A stretch of DNA of 36,024 bases. Source: an uncultured Bacilli bacterium. GTDB taxonomy: Bacteria; Bacillota_I; Bacilli_A; RF39; UBA660. The notes below the pieces were generated by a model. That model saw only the letters and a list, made by a program, of their open reading frames with translations, ran no database searches and was not told the origin of the DNA. The stretch is from the NCBI GenBank assembly GCA_947626445.1, contig CANQSC010000002.1:1-36024 (forward strand), read 5' to 3'. Each line of letters opens with the position of its first letter. Within the stretch, counting starts at the first letter, position 1. Below are positions 7,423 through 17,900 of the stretch, piece after piece. Both the position numbers and the translations under genes were made by a program.

Positions 7423-7848
7423 CTAATATTCATAATCCAAGTCATTATTTCTTATTTTTTCAAGAATATTTTCATATAAATTATTTACTGTTTCTTCAAA
7501 GCCAAACCATGCCAACAAATTTTTATTTGAGTAATTAATTATTAAAGGATCTTCCTTATCAAATTTATCACCAAATAATTCTTCCATAGAGCAACCTGTT
7601 CCAGATATTATATTTGATAAAATATCATTAATCTCATCTTTATAATCATCAAAAAACTTAATGGTATCATCATAATAAATAAGCCCACCTATCATTCCTG
7701 ATACGCATCCATACTGTTGCAATTCTTCCATACTTCTTAATAAATCATCAGTAGACTCATAATCAACACTTTCATCAATATAGTAATCAATTACATGATT
7801 AGTAAGTCTATTATTACCTTTTAAATTTTCTAAAAAATCTTTAATCAT
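7423..7848 (-). CDS. Conserved-looking hypothetical of gut ICEs
   Basis: This is an acidic 141-residue protein, opening MIKDFLENLKGNNRLTNHVI and containing ...QYGCVSGMIGGLIYYDDTI and LLAWFGFEETVNNLYE. I recall similar short hypothetical proteins on mobile elements of gut Clostridia and Bacilli (a domain of unknown function), but cannot name the family with certainty. There is no membrane segment and no catalytic motif. It overlaps the end of the XRE regulator gene by eight bases, so the two are co-translated. Possible roles include a partner or antagonist of that regulator. Confidence 0.75.
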   Translation of the reverse strand: MIKDFLENLKGNNRLTNHVIDYYIDESVDYESTDDLLRSMEELQQYGCVSGMIGGLIYYDDTIKFFDDYKDEINDILSNIISGTGCSMEELFGDKFDKEDPLIINYSNKNLLAWFGFEETVNNLYENILEKIRNNDLDYEY

Positions 7849-8065
7849 TTACTTCACCATCTTCTAAATAAAAATAAATTGATGTATCTAAAACATCACA
7901 AATATTTAACACTTCAAAAAAATCTGGATTAGTATTGATTCCATTTTCTATATCTGCAATTGTTTCTCTATCTACATGAGATAATCTCTCTAATTTACCA
8001 CGAGACATTCCCCAAGATAGTCTTTCATATTTTAATTCTTTTCCAAAATTCTTTTTCCATTTCAT
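7841..8065 (-). CDS. XRE-family helix-turn-helix regulator
   Basis: This is a 74-residue protein consisting of one Cro/CI-type domain. The segment LKYERLSWGMSRGKLERLSHVDRETIADIENG shows the usual helix-turn-helix, and the rest (FEVLNICDVLDTSIYFYL) completes the five-helix fold. The ATG follows AAAGGGGGAG. It lies in the middle of the element, directly after the M23 peptidase gene. It probably controls part of the transfer operon or a downstream cassette, since it carries no sensor domain. Confidence 0.85.
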   Translation of the reverse strand: MKWKKNFGKELKYERLSWGMSRGKLERLSHVDRETIADIENGINTNPDFFEVLNICDVLDTSIYFYLEDGEVND

Positions 8066-8093
8066 TGTCTACTCCCCCTTTATAAAAAGAAAA

Positions 8094-9095
8094 TTACAAG
8101 TCATTTTCTTCATACTTTGTAAAATCTATATAAGCCATTGCATCTAATAAATTACCTTCACTATCTTTTAAACCTAAATGTAAATGCGGTCCTGTTGATG
8201 TTCCTGTTGTTGAAGTTCTACCTAATAAATCGCCTTTTTTTACTATCATTTGTTCTCTCATATTAAACGGTTGGCTTTTATATTGAAGATGCCAATACAT
8301 TGCTGTAAAACCATTATTGCAAGTTACCATCATATAATTTCCAGTAGAATTACCAGATTCTTTATATGGAAGATCGTTTGCTTGGGTATTGGTTACATTA
8401 GATATAGTTCCATCACACATACTATAAAAATTTGTTCCAATTGGTACTGCTAAATCCCAACCAGAATGAGCATCGTTTAATTGCTGTGATTCACTAAGGT
8501 CTACACTTCTTTGTTCAAAAACAATTGATGTTATTTCAAAATCTTTCTTTAATGGAAACGAAAAAGGAAGTGGATAATATACTTCATCATAAGCACTACT
8601 TTCTGTAATGTCTTTACCATCAACTGTGCATAAATCTATAACATCAATCGCAACACCATTTTCATTTACACCATTTTCTAATGTAAATGTTGGAATATTA
8701 GAGTTACTTTTTAAGTTTTTACAAATAGTTTTAATTGGAATCATTTGTTTTTCTTCTGCATTTATATTGTCTAAATATGCTTTATCCCATACTTCATAAC
8801 TTAATGTAGAAGTATCTAAAATATTGTTTGTTCTTTGAAGATAAAATACTATTCTTTCTAAAGAAACATAGCCTTTAGATAACAAGTATTTATCTAATAA
8901 ACTTCTATATCTTTCAGCATATATTTGATTATTAATAACAGTAGAATTTGCTCTCATTTGATTTACTTGTTCTTCAACGTATGCCTCACCAACTTTATAA
9001 CCACACACTGCTGCAACAACAAGAAATAAAAAAGTTAATATTGAAGCAACCGCAACTGCAACTATAATTATTTTTATCTTAATAATTTTACCCAT
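8094..9095 (-). CDS. Membrane-anchored M23 peptidoglycan peptidase (VirB1 role)
   Basis: This is a zinc metallopeptidase of the M23/LytM family that would cut peptidoglycan cross-links to open a path for the conjugation channel. A transmembrane helix spans residues 8-31, followed by an extracellular linker region. The M23 domain occupies roughly 175-325 and keeps every key residue: H210 and D214 (AHSGWDLAV), H269 (AMYWHLQ), and H304/H306 (GPHLHLGL). It is therefore expected to be active. The gene starts in a one-base overlap with the VirB4 stop (TAATG), placing it in the secretion operon, where Gram-positive systems carry a VirB1-like hydrolase. No lysozyme-like domain is seen. Confidence 0.9.
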   Translation of the reverse strand: MGKIIKIKIIIVAVAVASILTFLFLVVAAVCGYKVGEAYVEEQVNQMRANSTVINNQIYAERYRSLLDKYLLSKGYVSLERIVFYLQRTNNILDTSTLSYEVWDKAYLDNINAEEKQMIPIKTICKNLKSNSNIPTFTLENGVNENGVAIDVIDLCTVDGKDITESSAYDEVYYPLPFSFPLKKDFEITSIVFEQRSVDLSESQQLNDAHSGWDLAVPIGTNFYSMCDGTISNVTNTQANDLPYKESGNSTGNYMMVTCNNGFTAMYWHLQYKSQPFNMREQMIVKKGDLLGRTSTTGTSTGPHLHLGLKDSEGNLLDAMAYIDFTKYEENDL

Positions 9096-11578
9096 TATTC
9101 ATCACTACTTGAAGATGGGCAATCGTCTGATTCACCCATATAATAAAGTTGAAGTGGTGTTGCAAAAACATTAATTCTAAGTCTATTTTTATTAGTTATA
9201 TTGACTAAAAATTGCCCCTGTCCACATCTACTTAAAAACGATTTTTGAGTTTCAGTTAATGGAGTATTGGCATATATTTTTTCGATAGCCCCTATATCAT
9301 TATCCTTTAACATACCAGTAATTTGATATTGGCAATTTCCAAATAAACTAGAAGCATGTCTTAAAACTCCTGCTGAACTTGTTAAATCTAAAGGTTGTTG
9401 TGTTGCTACAACTATTCCAGCATTGTATTTTCTAAGTCGTCTACTCATTTGACCGAAATATTTTAATAACGTTGGATTATCTTCATCAATAAAATAATGA
9501 AATTCATCTACAACAATTAACAAATTTTGCTTTTTATTCTTCTTATCATTTTTCTTTTTATTATCAACAATTTCATTACTCAAATAAGTAAGTAAATTAA
9601 TCATTTGAGTATTGATTAATCTTCTGCTTGAATTAAATAATAATTCTTGCAAATTAAAAACGACTAGATTATTACTTAAATCAATAGTCGTTATACCATT
9701 ATAAAGATTTCCATCTTGACCTGTTACCATTCTTTTTAATAGAACTTCAATGTTAACTAAAATTCTTTCTAATTCATCTGTTTTAGTATTTTTTTGTTGT
9801 TCTAGTAAATAAGCATATAAATCAGAAAATATTGGATAATCTTTTGCACTCATATTTTCAAATTCTTCTAATGTTGTCTTTTTAGTTATACCTCTACTAT
9901 TATAAAATTTCTCTACAATATCAAGTAACACTACTAACTCTTTTTCGGATATATCTTCAAAAGCAGTAATAAAGAAATTCTCTAAAAATCCTAAATGTTT
10001 TCCAAGAATAGATGTTTCACCATCATCATCTGTTGAAACATATCTTATCTGTAATGGATTAATGAGTGATTTACTTGATAAATCTATATATTCTCCACCA
10101 CATCTATTGGTAAGTTTTTCAAGTTCATTTTCTATATCAAAAAGAAAAAGTTTAGTTCCTCTTGCAAATTCATTTGTAATAAGCAATTTAAGAAGAAAAC
10201 TTTTCCCCGAACCAGTTGTACCAATAACACTCATGTTATGACCAGTTCTATTTTTGGTTAAAGCAAATTGATCAAAAAATGTAGGTAGTCCATAATTAGA
10301 ATCTTCTCCTATTAACCAACCTGTTGAATCATTGTGATAATTTTCTGTAAAGAAAAATGCTGAAGCCAAAGTAGATGTTGGCAAATACATTGCATAATCT
10401 GATAATCCTTTATCAGTTAATTCAAAACCTTGCCATGCTGACAGTTGCCTTAATGTAGGCACATCAACTTTAATTTGATATAGTTCTGCATTTGTTTTTA
10501 TTTCTTTTAATATTTCATCGCGTTGTTTTTTATTTCCAGATATAGCTAAAATAACTGATACTTCTTTTACTTTTTCATCATTTGAAGATATTTGTTCTAT
10601 CAATAATTTATAGTTATTCATAAGTGATTGCATCTCTGTTACATCACTTAAATTTTTAGAAGAATTAAAATCGGCTAAAACTGCTTTAAAACTTGAATTT
10701 AAAACATTTAATAATTTTGATTGTTCTATTGTATCTTTAATTGTTACACTTGCTTTAACATTTGGTAAATTAATAATTCTGTCTAAAAAGCCATGTTCTA
10801 TAAATAATGGATAATTTTTAATTGATACCATCTGTATATCTTCGTTATCTACTTTAAGATATGATGGCATTTCTGATATTCTTAGTGGCGATAATAAGTC
10901 AACAAAATCATAATACATTATTTGATCTAAATTAGTATTAGAATAATACATATTTGCCAACACTTTTATTAATCGTTTTTTATTATCAATTAACTCAATG
11001 TCAAGTTTAGGGACAATAGAATCACAAACTCCTTCAAAATCTTCTTTTGCTTTATCCAAAGCCTCTTTATTTTTAGTAATGATTGCAAAATAATAGGAAC
11101 TAGCTGATGTCATATTTTCTCTTTCAATCATTTCAATAAAATTATGATTATTGATTAACAAATTCATTCTTATTTTATTATCGCTATTTTCTTCAATTAA
11201 CTTCTCATAATTATCTTTATTAATATTAAGATTAATTTTTTCATCAAATTTATAGGCTTTTATAACAAAAGGCAATCGATATAATTGTGATAAAGTATGA
11301 AAGAATATCTTTTGTTCATTATCATTTGTAAGAGATAAATCTATTGGACTAACTTTATAAAGTAATGCTACTTGATTTGTTTTTAATTTTATAAGTCCGT
11401 TATCTGTTATTTCTTTAACATTGATAAAAATTTGAGAATTTTGAATTTTTTTCTTTAAAACATTTTTACTAAGGTATAAATCTTTTTTCTTTTCCTTAAT
11501 TTTCTTAACATTTTTTTCTTCTTTTTTCTTTTTTCTTAATTCACGAGTTTTTAATCTTTCCTCAATATTTTTAATAAT
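9095..11578 (-). CDS. virB4: VirB4-family conjugation ATPase, likely ATT start
   Basis: This is the motor ATPase of the type IV secretion system. Walker A is GTTGSGKS (about residues 453-460 of the extended protein) and Walker B is LLIVVDEFH (D691, E692). QQPLDLTSSAGVLRHAS and the C-terminal RCGQGQFLV are also typical of VirB4/TraE. The first conventional start is a TTG at 11275, giving 726 residues. However, the frame is open 101 codons further and encodes typical VirB4 N-terminal sequence (VKEITDNGLIKLKTNQVALL, then LYKVSPIDLSLTNDNEQ). No ATG, GTG or TTG lies in that extension. A perfect GGAGG (11586-11590) stands seven bases before an ATT at 11578, so that is the likely start, giving 827 residues. 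The alternative is a sequence error or a truncated protein. Confidence 0.88.
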   Translation of the reverse strand: MIKNIEERLKTRELRKKKKEEKNVKKIKEKKKDLYLSKNVLKKKIQNSQIFINVKEITDNGLIKLKTNQVALLYKVSPIDLSLTNDNEQKIFFHTLSQLYRLPFVIKAYKFDEKINLNINKDNYEKLIEENSDNKIRMNLLINNHNFIEMIERENMTSASSYYFAIITKNKEALDKAKEDFEGVCDSIVPKLDIELIDNKKRLIKVLANMYYSNTNLDQIMYYDFVDLLSPLRISEMPSYLKVDNEDIQMVSIKNYPLFIEHGFLDRIINLPNVKASVTIKDTIEQSKLLNVLNSSFKAVLADFNSSKNLSDVTEMQSLMNNYKLLIEQISSNDEKVKEVSVILAISGNKKQRDEILKEIKTNAELYQIKVDVPTLRQLSAWQGFELTDKGLSDYAMYLPTSTLASAFFFTENYHNDSTGWLIGEDSNYGLPTFFDQFALTKNRTGHNMSVIGTTGSGKSFLLKLLITNEFARGTKLFLFDIENELEKLTNRCGGEYIDLSSKSLINPLQIRYVSTDDDGETSILGKHLGFLENFFITAFEDISEKELVVLLDIVEKFYNSRGITKKTTLEEFENMSAKDYPIFSDLYAYLLEQQKNTKTDELERILVNIEVLLKRMVTGQDGNLYNGITTIDLSNNLVVFNLQELLFNSSRRLINTQMINLLTYLSNEIVDNKKKNDKKNKKQNLLIVVDEFHYFIDEDNPTLLKYFGQMSRRLRKYNAGIVVATQQPLDLTSSAGVLRHASSLFGNCQYQITGMLKDNDIGAIEKIYANTPLTETQKSFLSRCGQGQFLVNITNKNRLRINVFATPLQLYYMGESDDCPSSSSDE

Positions 11579-11599
11579 ATTCTAACCTCCTTCTATTTA

Positions 11600-11863
11600 T
11601 TATTTATAAAAATAATAATGCTTATCTTTAAACAAGTATTTAACAAACAAAAAAAATAATTTATACATTCTATTACATTTGCTAAAATCCATTGGTATTA
11701 GCGATAAAACTCCTAAAGAAATGATTACAATTGCTATAGTATAAATTTTAAGTAAAAATAAAATTGTAAAAATCAACCCAAAAATACTTCCTATAAGTAA
11801 ATCTTCAAATTCTAAATTAAATAATCCTAAATTTCTTTTTATACTTTTTAATGTTATATACAT
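11600..11863 (-). CDS. VirB3/PrgI-like membrane protein
   Basis: This is an 87-residue protein with two adjacent hydrophobic helices (about residues 22-42 and 43-58), a short basic N-terminus (MYITLKSIKRNLG) and a basic aromatic tail ending KDKHYYFYK. It lies immediately upstream of VirB4. Small two-helix proteins of the PrgI/VirB3 type occupy exactly this place in Gram-positive conjugation operons and dock VirB4 at the membrane. AAGGG precedes the ATG by about ten bases. The identification rests on topology and position. Confidence 0.75.
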   Translation of the reverse strand: MYITLKSIKRNLGLFNLEFEDLLIGSIFGLIFTILFLLKIYTIAIVIISLGVLSLIPMDFSKCNRMYKLFFLFVKYLFKDKHYYFYK

Positions 11864-11880
11864 ACCTTTTCATCCCTTCT

Positions 11881-13545
11881 TTAAATTCTATCTGATTCAT
11901 TTCCATAATCACTAATTTTAGGTCTTGAACGATAACGAACACTACGTGGATTTCCAATATTTTTGATGCTATTAAATGCCCCATCAAAGCCATTTTTAAT
12001 ATTGTTAATTCCTTCTTGCGCAAGAGATAGTCCGCCTTTTATATAATCAACATTATATTTATTATTAGTAAAGTCCCATTTACTTGCAGCATTTTTAATA
12101 TTTCCTTCACCACGAGACTCAAGCATTCTACCATAAGCACGTGCAATTGGATTTCCACTTTGCTGTAAATCCGCACCCTTCATCATTTGACCCAAACCTT
12201 TGCCAACTTTATCATTCATTCTTCTGGAAATACTAGCATTCATATTTGGATAAGCACCAGCTACACCATGATACATTCCTTTTGCTGTTTGTCCTGCCCC
12301 CTTTGCAAGTTGACCAATTCCTTTTCCTACTTTAACTGTTCCTTTAGCAGTTGCTATTCCAGCACCAATTGTTCCCATTCCTAAACCTGCTGCAGCTGCT
12401 ATTCCTCCACCTAAACCACGCATAGCCATCATCATATCACGACCACTATTTGCTGAAACATTTTCACCAATGAATCTATTAAGTGAAGTACATCCAGTCA
12501 TAAGCATCATTGCACATCCTAAATATAAAACCGATTGGGCAACTACCTTGGTAAAATAACTCAAATTATTTATATCTGTACTATTTTGAATTGCATTAAA
12601 CATAATTGAAGTTAAACCAATTAGTAACATCATAGCACCAGCTTGTAAAACTAAAGAAGTTAATTGCTGATATAAAGCTGATCTTTGTTCTTTTCTTCCA
12701 ACTGAGGTTGCTATGACAAGTGGCGATATAACCATTAAAAAAGCCAGTTCTAATTGCCTTCTACCAAGCATCAAAACTGAAAAACCAATTGCAAATAAAA
12801 AAATTGCTCCTATAACTATTCCAAATAAAAAGTTATAATTGAAAGCATAATCTTCACTATCATTCCAAATTCCCGGTTTATATATTCCACACCTATAAGA
12901 AAATGCACCACTATCCGAGACATCTGTAGCTGTTATTGTTTCATTTCTAACTAGACCTTCAAAATCTTTCATTGTACTAGCAGATGAAGTGTTTGCATAT
13001 CCTTCTAATTTTTCTTTTAAACCTTTAACATTCTTTTTATCCACTGAATCACCACCACTAACTTTATAGCATGACTCATTGATAGATAAATAAGCAGTTT
13101 TCATCTTATCACCTATTGTAGAATTAGCTGTGTTAAAGTTATTATAAATAGCATTTGATAAATTTACCCCTATATTGATACTTGTATTAAATATAAGATA
13201 TATTGAAAATATTAAAAAGCCGCATTTAATTATTTCTTTTACTAACTCAAATAAAGACTGCTCGTTACTATCAGCATCCAATATTCTAAAAGTTAATTTC
13301 CATACAGAAAATAAAAACAGTACTGCAAACGCGAGTATAAAAAAAGCATTAAATATTTTAGTAAATGGAGAATTATCAATATTTTTAAGCATTTGTATAA
13401 AATTTAAACTATTTATACTATGGGCGACATCATATAAAACATCTATTGTTTTAAAGATAATATTGACAATTCCCATTCCTAAACCTCTTAATATATCAAG
13501 TACACTATATTTAATATCACTAGCTATACTTAATGTATAAATCAT
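11881..13545 (-). CDS. VirB6/TrbL-like polytopic channel protein
   Basis: This is a 554-residue membrane protein with about six transmembrane helices (near residues 63-85, 108-128, 235-255, 262-282, 298-320 and 335-355). An extracellular loop lies between the second and third. The long cytoplasmic tail is rich in Gly, Ala and Met (MAMRGLGGGIAAAAGLGMGT; KGIGQLAKGAGQTAKGMYHG). This architecture is typical of the VirB6/TrbL inner-membrane channel component of type IV secretion. AGGAGCTAGT precedes the ATG. It lies between the pilin-like and VirB3-like genes, the standard order. The last roughly 60 residues are charged and appear disordered. Confidence 0.85.
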   Translation of the reverse strand: MIYTLSIASDIKYSVLDILRGLGMGIVNIIFKTIDVLYDVAHSINSLNFIQMLKNIDNSPFTKIFNAFFILAFAVLFLFSVWKLTFRILDADSNEQSLFELVKEIIKCGFLIFSIYLIFNTSINIGVNLSNAIYNNFNTANSTIGDKMKTAYLSINESCYKVSGGDSVDKKNVKGLKEKLEGYANTSSASTMKDFEGLVRNETITATDVSDSGAFSYRCGIYKPGIWNDSEDYAFNYNFLFGIVIGAIFLFAIGFSVLMLGRRQLELAFLMVISPLVIATSVGRKEQRSALYQQLTSLVLQAGAMMLLIGLTSIMFNAIQNSTDINNLSYFTKVVAQSVLYLGCAMMLMTGCTSLNRFIGENVSANSGRDMMMAMRGLGGGIAAAAGLGMGTIGAGIATAKGTVKVGKGIGQLAKGAGQTAKGMYHGVAGAYPNMNASISRRMNDKVGKGLGQMMKGADLQQSGNPIARAYGRMLESRGEGNIKNAASKWDFTNNKYNVDYIKGGLSLAQEGINNIKNGFDGAFNSIKNIGNPRSVRYRSRPKISDYGNESDRI

Positions 13546-13553
13546 ACTAGCTC

Positions 13554-13913
13554 CTATTTCAATGTATCAATAACAAAGTTAATAATACTTGGAACTAATA
13601 TAAGTAAAGCTACACCACCTAAAGTATAAAGAATCGTTTTCTTACGTCTTTGTTTTGTCTCATCATCGCCAATAATAAATTGAATAACAAAAACAATTAA
13701 AGCAATAAATGAAATAACAATTCCAAAAATTTGAACTTTAGTAGCTAAATTTTTAATAATAGCCCCTAATGAATCAATGGTAATATTTCCGCCCTCAATT
13801 TTTTCTACTGCATAAACAGAAGGTATATTACTTACTAAACCGATTATAAAGGTAAATATAGCTATCATTTTTAAATTAATTTTATCTTTTATTTTATTTA
13901 ATTTGTTTTTCAA
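13554..13913 (-). CDS. VirB2/TrbC-like pilin-type protein
   Basis: This is a 119-residue protein with a basic start, a long signal or first helix (MIAIFTFIIGLVSNIPSVYA), an extracellular stretch, and two further hydrophobic helices around a short charged loop (GDDETKQRRKKTILYTLGG). This is the layout of VirB2/TrbC-type proteins that form the conjugative pilus or its Gram-positive equivalent. A longer frame opens at an ATG at 13934. AAAGGGGG stands six bases before the TTG at 13913, whereas the upstream ATG has no ribosome binding site, so the TTG is preferred. It heads the channel genes VirB2-B6-B3-B4. Confidence 0.78.
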   Translation of the reverse strand: MKNKLNKIKDKINLKMIAIFTFIIGLVSNIPSVYAVEKIEGGNITIDSLGAIIKNLATKVQIFGIVISFIALIVFVIQFIIGDDETKQRRKKTILYTLGGVALLILVPSIINFVIDTLK

Positions 13914-13943
13914 AAATATCCCCCTTTTCTTCATCTATAATTA

Positions 13944-14537
13944 TCACAATTCCTTATTACTATCTTTTTCTTTTAGTGAATCATAATAATCTAGTATCAT
14001 TTTTAGATTATTTTTAAGTAACTCTGATTCTTCATCTTCATACTTAGTTTTTAAATCTTCAATCAATCCTTTATTTTCTTTATTAAATGTATAAACACCA
14101 TCATATAAAGTACAAGCTGTATTGTTATCAACAATTAAATAACAAATACCATCTTCTAAACCTTTTTTATTCTTTCTATTTTCTTGGTCTTGTTCTTGAA
14201 CTAATTTATCAAGACTTTCAAGAGAATATCTTGCCGAAGGTATATTTACATCACTTGTTCTTAAAACGATTGCAACAATATCTAAATCCACATCAGATAC
14301 CTCCCTATCAAATTTAAATCCTAATTTTTTTGCCGCCTTTTCATCAAGTTTTAAATAATCATGTTTTGACATATTGGAATTGATAGATGAGAAAACAGAT
14401 ATTTTGTCTATATCTGTTTTCATGTAAACATCTAACTTTCCATCATTGTTATTACCATAAAACTTAAAATCTAAATTATACATATTATATAATTCTAATA
14501 ATTCAGCTAAACTATATATCTTATTTTTATCAATCAT
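13944..14537 (-). CDS. Unknown ICE protein between SSB and pilin gene
   Basis: This is a 197-residue soluble acidic protein, unrecognised. The N-terminal part (KIYSLAELLELYNMYNLDFK) and a central TDIDKISVFSSINSNMSKHDYL suggest a small alpha/beta domain. The C-terminal third is a charged coiled coil. It starts four bases after the SSB stop and runs into the secretion operon, so it is made with the transfer proteins. No catalytic motif can be seen. A cytoplasmic assembly or regulatory factor is possible but unsupported. Confidence 0.72.
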   Translation of the reverse strand: MIDKNKIYSLAELLELYNMYNLDFKFYGNNNDGKLDVYMKTDIDKISVFSSINSNMSKHDYLKLDEKAAKKLGFKFDREVSDVDLDIVAIVLRTSDVNIPSARYSLESLDKLVQEQDQENRKNKKGLEDGICYLIVDNNTACTLYDGVYTFNKENKGLIEDLKTKYEDEESELLKNNLKMILDYYDSLKEKDSNKEL

Positions 14538-14540
14538 AAA

Positions 14541-14918
14541 TTATTTAACCATTTCTTCTTCATTTACTTTTTTATTTTCTGTTTCTTGTGTTTTTGCATT
14601 TGCAATATGTTTATATGTTTCTACAATAGGATTAAAAGTATGTATTTTCTTGCCTTTTCCAATTTCTATTTCTTTATCATTAAAGTAACCTTCTAAACAT
14701 ATAATTGCTCCTTGCTTACTAAAACTACAAACTCTTTCGGCATCTTTATTCCATAAAGCATAATTAAGAAAATCAGTAACTTTTTTTCCGTCCTTATCTT
14801 TATAATTCCTATCAACTGCAAGAGTAATATTAGCCACTTTATTCCCATTTCCTACTTCTTTTATTTCTGGATTTTTTACTAATCTACCCATTACACAAAA
14901 CTTATTAATACTATTCAT
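14541..14918 (-). CDS. ssb: Single-stranded DNA-binding protein
   Basis: This is an SSB protein of 125 residues with a complete OB fold: MNSINKFCVMGRLVKNPEIK, NKVANITLAVDRNYKDKDGK, TDFLNYALWNKDAERVCSF and AIICLEGYFND. It coats the transferred strand. Element-encoded SSBs protect incoming DNA and can blunt host SOS and defence responses. The tail is short and acidic (KKVNEEEMVK) but lacks the DDDIPF-type tip of chromosomal SSB, which suggests it may not bind the host SSB partners in the usual way. AAGGGGGAA precedes the ATG. It is the first gene after the adhesin in the transfer operon. Confidence 0.92.
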   Translation of the reverse strand: MNSINKFCVMGRLVKNPEIKEVGNGNKVANITLAVDRNYKDKDGKKVTDFLNYALWNKDAERVCSFSKQGAIICLEGYFNDKEIEIGKGKKIHTFNPIVETYKHIANAKTQETENKKVNEEEMVK

Positions 14919-14996
14919 TTTTCATTCCCCCTTAACTTTTTATTTATAGTAATAACAAAATCTATATAAAAACCAAACCCTTTCTATTCTTATATT

Positions 14997-17900
14997 TTAC
15001 TTTCTATTCTTTTTTCTAGTTGAAATAATAATTAAACTTGTTCCAACAAATACAATAATACCTGCAATAATATCAATATAACTATTTGATAAAGTATTAG
15101 GCACTTCTATTTCTTCTAACTCATTTACTAAAGTTTTTTCAATCACTGCACCATCTTTTGTTACATTAAAATAAATTTTTTCATCAGTTAATTTATATTT
15201 ATCGGCACTCTTTAATTCTTGAAAATAGTATTCGCCATACTCAAGTTCTAATTCAATATTACCATTTTTATCTGTAACATAAGCATTTATAAGAGTTCCA
15301 TCTTTCTTATATACCCCGATTGTTACACCTTCTATTGGCTTTTTATTTTCATCCACTTTATGTAAAATTATTTTAGAAGTAATAATTTTATCTTTCATAG
15401 TCGTTTTAATAATTTCGCCATTTTCTTTAATACTAAAATACATTTTTTCAGTATTTAAAGTATATGGTATTGGAGCATTTTTTTCTAATATATAATAATC
15501 ACCATATGGGATTTCTTCTATTACTATTTTGCCATTTTCATCAGTTGTACCTGTGTATATTAATTCATCTGTATTCGCATCATGAATTTCTATTTCAGTA
15601 TTTGGAATTGGTTTTTCAGTAGAAAAATCTTCTTTTGTGAATTCTAATCCTCCAGTAATTATTTCATCTTTCATTACAGCATTAACGATTTCACCATCAA
15701 TTCTAATTTCAAAATATACTGGTTCTTCGTTTAATAAGTAACCTTTTGGACTGCTGGTTTCCACTATTCTATATTTTCCATATTCGATATTTTCAATTAA
15801 AATTTTACCATTTTCGTCAGTTTTACCTTTGTAAACTAATTCATTTGTATCAATATTATAAATTTCTATTTCAGCATCAGGTAGTGTTTTTCCAGTTTTT
15901 AAATCCTCTTTAGTAAATAGAAGCCCACCAGTTATTTTTCTATCAGTCATCACCGCTTTATAAATTTGTCCATCTTTGGTAATTTCAAAATATATTGGTT
16001 CTTCGTTTAAGACATAACCATTTGGTGCGATTTTTTCAACTATTTTATAACGACCATATTCTAAGGCTTTTACTACAATTTTTCCGTTTTTATCAGTTAC
16101 ACCTTTAAATACTAACTCATTAGTATCAGCATTATATATTTCTATTTCAGCATTTGGTAAACTTTCACCTGTCGCAATATCTTCTTTGGTAAATTCTAAA
16201 TCGCCTTCATATTTTTTATTAGTCATTTTTGCTTTTACTACTTCGTTATTTTCTTTAATTTCAAAGTACACTTTTTCTTCATTTTTACGATACCCTGTTT
16301 TAGGCTCGTGTTCTAAAATATAGAATTTACCTTTAAATAAATTTTCAACAACAATTTTTCCATCTTTATCTGTTACACCAGAATATATTAATTCACCATT
16401 TTCAGTATAAATATCAATTGTTACTCCCTCAATTGGCTCACCAGTAGTTAAATCAGTTTTAGTAAATTCTAGTTTACCTTTTTTTAAATAATTTTTGTTT
16501 GTAAAAGACTTTGAAATAATTGGTGTATATTGGTCTTGATATTTTAAATCAACTTCATATACTTTTTCATCTAAAATATATTTATCTAAAGTTTTTAATT
16601 CTTTTAATGTATAATGACCTAATTTAATATTTTCAATTCTTATATAACCATTTGAATCGGTTGTATATTCTTGGATTAGATTACCTTTATCATCAAATAA
16701 ACCAAATGTCACATTAGGTAATGGAGCATCAATATATATAAAATTTCCATCTTTTATTTCAACTTTTTCGCCAATTTTATAAAGCTCAATTAATCCTTTT
16801 ACTTCTTGGTTAGCAAACTCTAAATCTAAAATATCTTCTTCCAAAGTTTCATCATAAACTATTTTAGATTTTTCGTTTATTTCAAACTCTAAACCGTTAC
16901 CATTCCAAACATAACCTTCAATTGGTTGGTCTACTTCTTCAAGTCGATATTTGCCTGGATATAAAATGTCTAATGTTATAAATTCACCATTGTTATCCGT
17001 TTCAAATTCACAATATTCTGCTACATCAGGATACGTTCCTTTTTGACAAACATATTTATTATTAGTAATATCAAAAATTTTAAATCTTATTCCTTTAATA
17101 GGTACTTCATTTCCATCAGTATCAACTTTCTTAACTCTAATTTTTGCTGAATATGGTTCATTTAAAAGGGTTATATATTCATTTTCTTTACTTTTTTCTG
17201 TAACAGAAAAATCTATATCTCTTGTTAATTTATAACCACTCATACCTTTAGTTTGGCGAATAATATAATCATCAAATGGAATTTCTACATAAGCTGTAGC
17301 TGATTCATCTATTACTAAAGTTGCTACTACTTTATTAAATGTTTTGCTTATAATATCAAAAGTTGCTCCTACTTCAGCATTTACACCTTTTTCTGTTAAA
17401 TATGTTTTATTGATGTGTAAATTTGTTGTATAAACTTCATCTTTCGATACAACATTAATGACACCATCAGCATTATCTTTAGTAACAGTAATTCGATATG
17501 TAGATGGATCTAAACGATAACCTAATGGACTAGTGATTTCTTTTACAGTATAATCACCAAGTAATAAAATTCTATCAGTTTCACCCTCACAATTATTTCC
17601 AATAGTTACCTTTGTTACAAGCCCACCTTTTGAGTCATATACTCCATATATTGCACCAGTTAATTTTGCTTTACCTTGTGGAGTACATGAATTATTATCT
17701 TTATCTAATTTTTTGATTTTAATTTTTCCTAAATAGATTTTATTGTATAAAGTTTTTGTTATTTCTAAACCTTCTTTTGTTACCTTAAAATCATATCTTG
17801 TACTATCTAGTTCATAATTTTTGCCAGCTTTTGTTTCAATTATATAATAATCACCTAATAGCAAGTCTGTTGCCTCAGCCTCACATTTTGAATCAATTAC

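Noticed and set aside
11817..12023. 68-codon minus-strand frame overlapping the VirB6 and VirB3 genes
   Set aside because: It is out of frame with two well-supported genes and has no similarity to anything; the AAGGG upstream serves the VirB3-like start.
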